Shown one piece after another: positions 36,106 to 46,400 of a stretch of DNA of 64,000 nt. Made by a program: the position numbers and the translations under genes. Below the pieces are notes generated by a model. The model was not told the DNA's origin. It saw only the letters and a program-made list of their open reading frames with translations, and made no database searches. Origin of the DNA: Pyricularia pennisetigena (lineage: Eukaryota > Ascomycota > Sordariomycetes > Magnaporthales > Pyriculariaceae); NCBI RefSeq assembly GCF_004337985.1, contig NC_043741.1, forward strand, positions 2,921,348 to 2,985,347, read 5' to 3'. Position 1 is the stretch's first letter; every line of letters begins with the position of its first letter.

Positions 36106-37483
36106 ATGTCGACCACCGAAGAATACAGGCGCAGAGGATACAATGGCGAACGAGAGCCCGACCTCGAAAAGCAAGAACAACAACAGCGGCAAACACCCCA
36201 ACAGCAACAGCCGCAACGGGAGCAACAGACCAATGGCAACAATCAACCAGACCAGCAGCAGAACCCCCTACCCAACCCTCCCGAAAGCGCCAGTTTCAGG
36301 GACAGGATTGCACACTTTACATGGCCATGGTTCGCGTGTACAATGTCCACCGGAGCAATGGCGGTGGTGATAGCCAACACGCCAAACAAGTTCAACGGCA
36401 TCCAGACGATCGGTACCATCTTCTTCATCCTGGACCTGGTCCTCTTCGTTACATTCACCTTTTTCATGAGCCTGCGAGCTTTCTGGTATCCTCGAAGGTT
36501 TTTGGCCTCGTTGCACCACCCCACTGAGGGACTGTTCTTCGGGGCCTACTGGGTCTCGGTGGCGCTCATACTGAACGCCACGCAGTCCTATGGTGTCCCG
36601 AACTGCGGTCCATGGCTGGTCAGTGCACTGAGGGTCTTGTTCTGGGTGTACTGCGCCGTCGTGTTGCTTGTCGGCGTTGGGCAATACTATGTGCTTTTCC
36701 AGAAAGAGCGCTTGAAGATTACGGATGCGATCCCGGCATGGATTTTCCCAATATATCCACTACTCGTGGTCGGAACCCTGGCCGGAACGATGATTCCTTC
36801 TCAGCCGGAGGCCTCTCAGTTCCGGATGTGGATCGCTGGTGTGGCGTTGCAGGGGCTGTCTTGGACAGTCGCCCTGATGATGTACACCTTGTACACTCAA
36901 AGATTGATGACGAGCGCACTGCCGGCGCCGCCGACACGGCCTGGGATGTACGTCTCGGTGGGCCCGGCAGGCTACACCAGCGCCGGGCTCATCTCTCTCG
37001 GGACGCACGCCTCCAGTGTGCTGCCCGAGGACACGTTCAACGTCGGTAATCTTCCAGATGGCGATATTATTCGGGTGGTAGGCATAGTCAGTGGCCTCTT
37101 TATCATAATATTCGCCTTTTGGTTCTTCTGCATAACAACCATCGCCGTCATAGCTGGAAGTCGAGAGATGCACTTTACGCTTAACTGGTGGGCTGTGAGT
37201 ATATCATCCCCAATCTGCATTTTCCCATCGGTTATGCTGACCGAATTCTCAGTTCATCTTTCCAAACGCCGGTCTCACACTTGCAACCATTCAGGTTGGT
37301 TCCGCATTGTCTAGCCCTGCTATTAACGGTATAGCAAGTGCTGAGACTATCATCCTTGTGGTTTTCTGGCTGCTCACTGCGGGCTTTAATATACGTGCAG
37401 TGTGGCAAGGAAAGGTCATGTGGCCTGGGAAGGACGATGACAAAGATATGTGGAATCTGGGCTGGGGGAAGTTGAGTGCCTAG
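36106..37483 (+). CDS. C4-dicarboxylate / malate carrier of the TDT family (Mae1-like)
   Basis: Exons are 36106-37194 and 37253-37483, giving 439 residues. Residues 1-65 are hydrophilic and rich in Gln, with runs such as QEQQQRQTPQQQQPQ, unusual for a carrier and probably disordered. The membrane part starts at FRDRIAHFTWPWFACTMSTG, the classic TDT first-helix motif, followed by about ten helices, including IGTIFFILDLVLFVTFTFF and AWIFPIYPLLVVGTLAGT. HFTLNWWA|FIFPNAGLT spans the intron and is also family-typical. Related proteins move malate, succinate or sulfite across the plasma membrane; malate is the better guess here because of the Mae1-like HFTWPWF and FPNAG motifs, but it is not proven. 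Confidence 0.92.
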
Positions 37484-38284
37484 TTCCGTGGGATATCGTA
37501 CTAAATAGCGATATGGGGTTTTTTTTCTCACTGAAATGTTGGTTGTGGCCTTGCCTTAAGATCTAATAGCCATGAAGTAGTCATAATGAAAGTAGAACAC
37601 GATAGGTATTGACACGGCCAGACTGTATACTAGAGACAAAAAAATAACAATAATAAAAAAAGCCTGAAATACTTACGGCGCGGAGACAGTCAACAGCAGG
37701 GCAGCCGCAGTTGCGGTCAAAGTGTCCCAACCAGACACCTGGTATATCCCCTGAGACCGGTGTAGATGGTATCCCCACATATCAAGACGGGACACGGCGA
37801 ACATGGTATGCCTAAATGTAGATCCGGAACAAATTCACCCAGAACGCATCATGCTTATGTGGTTCCTTGACAGGCAGAAAAGGCTATTATAAGTGGTAAG
37901 CTTTCGCGATCTGGCGACATGGCCTGTGGAAGGAGTGGTTGGGTTTCATCTTGAGTTTCCAATGGGAAGAGTTGAACAACTTAGACTTTGTATTCGACCC
38001 GAACAGGTTGAACATCTGCGGGCGGTTCATCGGGATCTACCGAGGGCGATAGAGTGAGGGAGGCCCGACGCTCTTGATCGATGGTGCGTTCAGCCAACGT
38101 GCGATGAAGCTGCGGACGGACCTATCTCTCTCCAACAGGCTTTCAACTTGTAGTGATTTTGATCGAGCCGTATTTCCCCCATCTTTGGGTCACATCATCT
38201 TTTCAACTCAAACTCAATTTTATAAATTCCTAGTCGGTATGCTGAGATTTAAGTGGTATCTACTGTACTTTGAGAGCTCACATC

Positions 38285-38319
38285 TTTTTTTTTTTTTTTT
38301 TTTTTTTTTTNNNNNNNNN
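38285..38319. repeat. Poly(T) tract of 26 bases with a 9-base N gap
   Basis: T run 38285-38310 followed by N 38311-38319. Confidence 0.95.
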
Positions 38320-40122
38320 CCAAAAATCCAAAACTGGCAACTTTGAGCTGATTTTCATCGCCCTTGTCTTTCTTTTGGAAATTGTCCGTAGCGTAGGCGC
38401 TATAAGATAGTGGGGCATATGGATCCTGTCGTGGCTATTCCAGTCCTCATGCAAGGGAAAGCGCGACTGTGACAAGGTCTGATGCTGGGATTAACAACGT
38501 ACAATAACGGTTCAGGTCCCCACCTTCCCGTCTGGCAGATCTGTGTACCCGAGCAAATTGGCGCCGTCATATCCGAATGCAACTGGGAGGGGGTAAAAAA
38601 GGAAAGTTAATAAAGAAGAAAAAAAAGACCCTTCTCGACATCCCATCAGACATTGGCGCAAGAAGAAAGGACAGCGTGGGCCTGCTTTTCGGACGATGTT
38701 CTGGTCAACGTGATGAAGATTTAATATAGGTATGCTGACAACCCATCTTTCTGTCCCTGGTCGACATCACCGATAGTACGGAATACCTTGTTGTACCCTC
38801 CGATAAGCTACTAATCCGTTGCGTTGGTCCTGTGTTGTTTTCTGTATAATGTAGTTCGATGTGTATCAACGATTGACGAAAAACAGATCGACTCTGATTA
38901 AATTTCCAGGTTGTCTTTTTTGGATGCCAGAGGAGCGAGTCAGAAGCTAACTTGGAGACAGCAACTTGCGTTGAGGCGGCTCTTTTATTTTTCTGCTTCG
39001 CCTTGATGGCTTTCTTCTGCGCACTACTTTTTGCGAACCACGCGGGGTCACAAATACAGTACGCAGGAAGCAGAGCTCTGTCTGATGACATCTGTCGTTC
39101 AACGCTCTGATTCACCAGAACGGTTGCATCTGAATCCTAGTCTGTACATAAATTACAGTAAGCAAGCTGTCAAGCACGACGAGATCAAACTCAATCGCAA
39201 CCACCCGACGGGTGGCCATAGTTTTCTACCAAAACGGAAAGGTGTCGAATTTGCACAAGCACCCGTCTCCCAGTTTGGATGGGATGAACAAGCTAAATTT
39301 CGAAGGGGAAAAAAAGAGAAGAAAAAGCCAAGAATGCCACCCATCTGAATCAGGCAGAGCCAAGGCCCCCACGCTGTGGTCATGCAACGAGTTGAGTTTC
39401 AAGTGAAACAGAGACGGGCCAGGGTTCGAAGCATGACGCGCCGGCCTGCCCCTTGTCAGCCTTGCATACCCGCCTCTGAAGAACCATTACGCAGACCAAT
39501 CAAAGCAGCGCAATGGCGGTATTGCAGTACCAATTTTGGGTGACTTCGACTGCAGCCCCCTGTGGGCAGCCCCCCCTGACTTTGAAGCAGACCTCAGGCT
39601 TTGCAAGCAAGCGAGAGCACTCCAATTGGAAAATATGTCCACCCGGTGGATCGCGCACTCGGTCTCGCCATTCACCTATCTTTGGCATCAAATGGGAGAG
39701 GGCCCGTAGTTTGGCCACTTTCCGGGTTGAACCCTGTTCTCACCTTTGTCCCCAGTGGCGCTTGATGTGGTGGACAAATGGGATTCTTTGGCTCCTGTCG
39801 CATCTTGGACATGCTCAACTCGATTTCCAGACTGCCCACGCACTCACTCACCCATTCCCTTCCCACCCCAAACCAAACAACCGGCAGCCAGTGATCATCG
39901 TCTTGCCTGTTTCAACTGTCTGTTCGCCGTGGCTACTGTCCGGATAGCGCCTACCCCCACAGTAACCACACCATACGTATCATACACCACCACCCACCGA
40001 GGGAGGAAAAGAGTGAGAGATCCAAAAAAAGGAAGCCCCGGCGAGATTCCATAGAGCTGGTTCAGTCCCGGTCCCCACCACACGGAAATATTGTGATCAG
40101 GGTTCGACCCGAGGGCACCAGA

Positions 40123-40124
40123 AC

Positions 40125-40156
<32 letters not shown>

Positions 40157-40165
40157 GGAGAGAGA
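40123..40165. repeat. GA dinucleotide microsatellite
   Basis: A run of about a dozen GA units, interrupted by GATAGAGG and then continued as GAGAGAGAG. It lies about 330 bases upstream of the giant gene's start codon. Confidence 0.85.
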
Positions 40166-40497
40166 GACGGCCTTGCTCTGGATTTTGCCTAGCCTTTGTC
40201 CCTTCCCTGCTTGCCCGCCAAACTTCATCCACGCGCCTCTCCTCTTTGCCTTCTCTCCCCACCTTAGCAGAGTGAGATGGTGATGGCCTCCTCTACTTGA
40301 GGCATGCTATCGTTTAGGGAATCTGTATCCATCCCACTCACAAGTCAATCCTAATCGGAATGGTGGTATCGCTTACTTGACGCCCGTCCCCCCTCCTTTC
40401 CTTTCTTTGCCCCCATTGACTGGGTGGTCGACCACTCTCTTTTATAATACTTGAACGGCCGCTGGACGGACATCATCGCCGTCACGCCGACGACATC

Positions 40498-43400
40498 ATG
40501 GCGGCTCCCGGTGGCGTATCGGCCCTCGTCGCTGCCTTCGCCTTTGGAATCGTCGTTAACGCCGCGTCCGCTGCACTCTTTCTATCTTTCAAGGCCGGCA
40601 ATGGATCTATCTTTCGGGACGGCCAGAGGCTGGTCCTCGCTACTTTTCTTCTAAGCGCCGCTCTGTGGGCTCAGATTGGCTTCATCACCACCGCTGTGGA
40701 TGTGAACGCCGCCAGCGCGTGCTCAATCACTGCCATATTTACCACCGTCTTCGACCAGCTCGCGCGCTTCTCCATCGAGCAATTTCTGCTATGGGCTATC
40801 AACAGCGGAACCCCCGGCGGGGTGGGACAGTACTTCCAACAGGCCGTTCTCCTGGCCAGGTTCGCTGTCGGCTTTGTCTTTGTGGGTTTCACCAGGAGGC
40901 AGTCGACTGAAGTCTGCGCGCCCATCTCGTCCATGCTTCCGATCGCCCTCATAGTCGTGGGGTTGGACGTGGTGGTCCTAGCCATGTTGACCGGTCGGGC
41001 CTATGCCGTCGGTGTGTTCAGCAGCGCCAAGGCATCACCCGACAGCCTGAGAAGCGGTGCTGCCCGTGGCAAGGCGATTGTAGCCATCTTGGTCGGCTTT
41101 GCCATCTGGACTGCCACAAGCGTGACGCTGCATCTAGGGATGCCTACAATTGACCTTGTACTTAGAACCGCGCTCCCGGCAGCCGGTATTACCATCTTAA
41201 TAAGTAAGCTTCTTCACATCGATCAAGGCATTTCCGAAACGAGCACCTACCTGACCACCTATAGTTATTGTGACCTCATCAATCGACTCTTTTTCAAACG
41301 AACCCAAGGCTCGCCATTCACGACAGCCAGAATCGCCAACAAGACAACTCGACACCCGTGACCTGACTACCGCCGGTTCCGATGAGTATCCCCCGATACG
41401 TTACGAAGACCTGAAACGCGACGATACGAATGTTTACGCGCAGCCTCGGGCGATGGGCGGAGGCATGGGTAACACGACTATGATTGGCGTTGGAGGACAA
41501 CCGGTGACGGGAGCGCTGTTTCCCCCCATGAGGGCTGCAACGGAGCCTATGACGCCTGGATCACGAAAGACCGGAGTACCGGTGAAAAGGGCTGCCTTTG
41601 ATGCCAATGGCAAGGTGCTCATTTCCGAACCCATCCTCGAAGCCACGGGCGACCAGAATCCGCTTAACAAGATCCCGACGATGGACCTCGAAAAAGCCGC
41701 CGAGATGGACAGGGAAAAGCGCCAAGAGGCATTGGAGCTTCTCCAGAGGGAATCTGCTCTGATTGCCAAGCGGCCTGCGCCGCAGCCCCCCAGCGTCACC
41801 TCTTCAGAGGATTCGTTGATGCGCGCTAGGAGCCTGAAGCGCAAGACAAACATGACAATGAGCACTGGAATTGTTGGGCAGGCAACAATGACGAGAATGG
41901 AGCATGTGCCGATGCCAGTGCCTATGCAGACTTCGGCCACGACAACGTCGGCAGAGCTTTCACCTGGGGTGGACGAGATCCGCAGGAGATCTCCTCGGCA
42001 TAATCCTGAAGCCGAAAGCCCCGGCGCCGAGCCATACAGAACTGAGCGGTCCCCAAGGCGGAGGTCCCAGGATAGCGAAGTTCTGCCATCGAGATCACCG
42101 TCCCAGCGATCACGTAAAACGCCCTCCCCTCCTCCAGCCCGTACGACAGGGGATGCGCCCCCCAAGGTGATCGGCGCACCGTCGAACCAGGATCGTGCCA
42201 ACATGGCGCCAAATGCCAACCAGTTCCAATCCGCATTTTACGTACCTATCAGACCGTCCCGCCAACGTAGCAAGTCTGAAGCGAAGACCGGTCCCGACGC
42301 TCCCCAGACGCAGCTCCAAAGGCGGCCCACGATCGGTCTACCTGGAAATCCCAGAGCCAAGGCAATGGCTATGCCCCCCGCTGCCAGCGGCAATGACGAC
42401 GCAGAGGCCAAGCAAGGGCAGCGGCAACAAACCATCATGTTTGTTAACAACATCACTTACAATAATCCAGAAACCGTCCAGAACATTATAGACGAGGCCA
42501 ACAATAACATGATGATGGATGATAATGTGGTAGATTTCCCGCTGAAAAAGACAAACTCGATGGTTCACAGGCCCAGACCTATTCCAAGGAAGCCAGAAAA
42601 GGACCGCGTTATCTTCCCTGCTGAGCCTTCACCTAACCAGATGAAGCATAGAAGGTCAAAGTCGGGCGGTTCGTTGACAAGTCGGCGCTCCATTCTGCAG
42701 TCGGCTCCAGGCAGCCCGACCCAGCTGCCGCCTCTGCCACCACCTCCGAAGAGTGCCGCTGGTCTGATGAGGCCACAACCAAATGACACCAAGAGCATGA
42801 CATTTGACGAGAAGATGGACTTGTTCTATTCTGTTGACAACCCGGCTCCGCCTAGGCCTGCGGTGCCACCCGTACCGTCCAATTTCTTCGACATGAGCGA
42901 CACAAACACACTTCACGAAGAGGAAGATGACAGGAAATCACGGGCTACTCATAGGACGACCAGGTCTTCATTCAAGACGGAAAGCGTTCTTGACTTCTCA
43001 CCCACGGAGCCCGAGGGAATACGGCAAACCCAGAGGTCGACGAACCCGGCGGACATCGAGCACGACGAGATGTACTTCATTTCCGGAATTGAGGAAACTA
43101 TCCCGCAGAATCGACCCTCATTTGGTAACGCCTCGAAACGTGCATCCTCACCCATCATTCCAGCACCACGAGACTCTGCCTGGACCGACGTCTCCGACAC
43201 GAAAGCATGGACAGAAGCCGAGACAGCTTGGGGATCTCTTCATTCGCCTGTGGTCGCGGTCAATCTCCAGAAAGAGAAGGCAAGGCAGCTTGAGATCGCT
43301 CGTGTTAGTTCGCAGGAGGAGGCGAAGGACGATCAGAAGCCGAGACCCGACGCCAAAATCGTTTCCGAACTTTTCAACAACCGAGACGACGGCCGCGAAA

Positions 43401-46400
43401 CCATGATGTTTATGCTCGACCCTTCGGTGGTACAAGACCAACCCCGGAATGTGCAGGAGCAGCAGGCCCAGGAGGTGGAGGAGCAGCAGGCTCAGGAGGT
43501 GGAGGAGCAGCAGACTGAGCAAGAGCAGGAGGACTTTGTGGAGGACGAGGAGGCAACTTTGCCCAGCACAGTGTTCTCTGGCTGGCATAGGCGTGTCGGC
43601 GAAGACTGCCCGACATTCTCTGAGCGCAAGGAAAAGATGCGTTCCCGAATGCCTCCTCCGATCCCTCTCCTGCTCAGACAACCCTCCACGAGAAACCCTG
43701 TGATTGTCAAGGCAGCCGAGCCGTCGCCCCTGGATTCGCCGGAGCAAGCCCTACAAATGATTCAAGCGCAGCTCAGGAAGATTGACCAGCCAAACCGGGA
43801 TTCGTACGAGAGCCAGGGCACTCGCAATGCACTCTTGGAAAATCTGGAGAAAGAGATGGACGCGCAACAGGATCACTGGGAGGATATGAAGCACGGCATA
43901 AGGGACTCGCTATCAACGGTTCGCACTTCGCTGACAATCGATTCGCGCCCTCAGTCTTTGGCAAGGTCACCGCTCCTAGACGTTGCCCGCGCGTCCAGGA
44001 GTATTCCCTCCGAGCGCAGGATGACGAGGCGGAGTGTCGCAAGTGTCAAATCTAGCAGATGGCAGGACCGCCTCGCAGAGGCAGAGGAGGAGTATGCCGA
44101 CAACGCGCCGGAGCGCCTGGCTACTCGCGACATCAACTTCCTGACGCTCTCACAGTTGGGAAGCCCGACGCCACCTGACACGGATGATTCCCAGGACGAG
44201 AAGGACTACAAGTCGCTCGATGCGAAGCTGAACGAGCGGTTCAAGGACGAGTCAGTTGAGGCTTACACCGCCAATCTCAACCAAGCCGCATCTCCCAAGG
44301 CTCTTTGGAGACCCGTGACACAGCAAACTGCAACCCCAGCAATCTCACTCCTCTGGGCCCACATCCCCGCCCAATCCACCGAAGCGCAGGTCTCTCCGAT
44401 CGATCAAGGGTCATCAGCTCGGACTGCACCCCGGAAGGATCTCGAGCCCCTCACCATTGAGAGCCGACAATTATGGCAGCAAAATCGCAATGCTACCAAG
44501 CGGTCCTTGAGCGGTCTGTGGCAACCGCCCTACGCTCAGAGGCAGTCAGCCATCGCCACCAAGACGCCGGCCCCCAGCAACGTAGCTAGGGAAGAGCCTC
44601 GCGCCGTCGAGAAACCTACTCGTCCGGTCACGGTCAGGCCGCCGCGAAGAAGCCGCCGCATAACAATGCTCCCTGACATCATCGAGGACCCTCAGCCGCT
44701 CCCAGACAAGAGGGGCACCCTTGGTATCTTCCAGTTCCCCTGGGGCGAGAAATCGGACACAGGCGTCGTGCATCCCCGTCAGACCATGTTCGCCATCCCA
44801 GGGACCATGGCATCCGGAGGCCCGGCCATCAATGCTGCGCTCCAGGCGCGCTCGAGGCAGATCGAAGAGACGGAATATTCGTCCTCCTTCTTTGATGACT
44901 ACGAGGATGAGGAAGATGGTGACAACATTGATGACTCTGAAGAGGAAGGCGAGAACTCTGGCGACGACTTTGACGAGACCACGCTTTGGGAAATTGCCAG
45001 TCTGCTCAAGACCGACTCTGTTCTCCCTTCCAAGAACAGCCTCCTGCCGCCCCGTGATGGCCCCACCAGCTCTGTTGTTGATGACTACCTGGACGAGGTT
45101 GATGACGCCCGCGAATCCATCGTGGTCGGACTTGAAGGTATCCTAGAGGAAGACGAGGAGCTCGCCGCTCAATCTGCTGTTGTACCCGCGCTGTGGACCC
45201 CTGCATTGTCTGTCCAGGAGAAGAGGCGCAGCCAGCATGGCCTCGGTGTTTCCCAGCCTGATTCGGCCACCTGGAAGAGCTACGACAACGTCTCGGAAAC
45301 CATCCGCTCGCAGCCTAGGCAGTCTGTAATTGCGCCGATCGAGACTGATCAGCTCTGGGAGCCTGCTGGGTCGACCAAGAAGTCTGCTGTCGTCGCCATG
45401 TGGTCTGCTGCCGCAGTTGTTTCCCAGGTCAAGGGCAACCACGGCAAGGGCCTTCCGCAACCTGATGCCTCCACTTGGGCCAGGTATGACGCAGTCCAGG
45501 AGACTGTCAGGAGCAAGCCGCGCGTTTCGGAGGAGCCCCTTCTTATCGAGAGCACGAATCTTTGGCAGGCTGCTGGTCAACCAGTGAACAAGGCTACTGC
45601 TATGTGGTCTGCTGCTACAGTTGTTTCCCATATCAAGGGCAACCACGGTAAGGGTGTTTCTCAGCCTGACGAGGCCACCTGGAGCAAGTATGACGTTGTG
45701 CGTGAAACCTCGCGCGCAAAGCCCCGTCAAGCCGAGCCTGCCATTATCGAGAGCCAGGCGCTGTGGGTTGACTCCCCGCAAGAGGCCCCCAAGGATGAGG
45801 TTAACTGGAGCCAAGCAGGCTCTAGGGCTGTCTCTAGATCCAAGGTACCCATCCTAGCCTCGTCTGTCGCCACGTTTGGCGTCTGGTCCGCATCGAGCGT
45901 TGTTTCACAGGCACGTGGTAGCCACGGCAAGGGTCTCGCCCAAACGCACGATTGGGAGCGGTATAATGCGGCCACCGAAACTATCCGCGCAAAGCCCCGT
46001 CAAGCCGAGCCTGCTATTATCGAAAGCCAGACTCTGTGGGTTGACTCCCCGCAAGAGGCCCCCAAGGATGAGGTTAACTGGAGCCAAGCAGGCTCTAGGG
46101 CTGTCTCTAAATCCAAGGTACCCATCCTAGCCTCGTCTGTCGCCACGTTTGGCGTCTGGTCCGCATCGAATATTGTTTCACAGGCACGTGGTAGCCACGG
46201 CAAGGGTCTCGCCCAAACGCACGATTGGGAGCGGTATAATGCGGCCACCGAAACTATCCGTGCAAAGCCTCGTCAAGCTGAGCCTGCTATCATCGAGAGC
46301 CAGACTCTGTGGGCTGACTCGCTATCTGAGTCGCTCAAGGCTGAGGTTGACTGGAGCCAGGCAGGCTCTAGCGCTGTATCCGGTCCCAAGGCATCCACCA

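Larger units (their letters stand above)
37484..40497. other. 3-kb intergenic region upstream of the giant gene
   Basis: No convincing gene. It contains a 26-base T run with a 9-base N gap at 38285-38319. A dinucleotide GA repeat lies at about 40123-40165. The open frame at 39513-39947 lacks any motif and runs opposite other frames of similar length. The last few hundred bases are C/T-rich (for example 40385-40440) and probably form the promoter and leader of the gene at 40498. Confidence 0.5.

Noticed and set aside
39415..39445. Possible tRNA B box (GGGTTCGAAGC)
   Set aside because: No matching A box or cloverleaf could be made upstream.
39513..39947. 144-residue open frame on the plus strand
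   Set aside because: No domain, no supporting splice or leader pattern, and overlapping frames of similar length on both strands.
40085..40115. Possible tRNA T-arm (GGGTTCGACCC)
   Set aside because: The flanking bases do not form a five-pair T stem, and no acceptor or anticodon arm could be folded around it.
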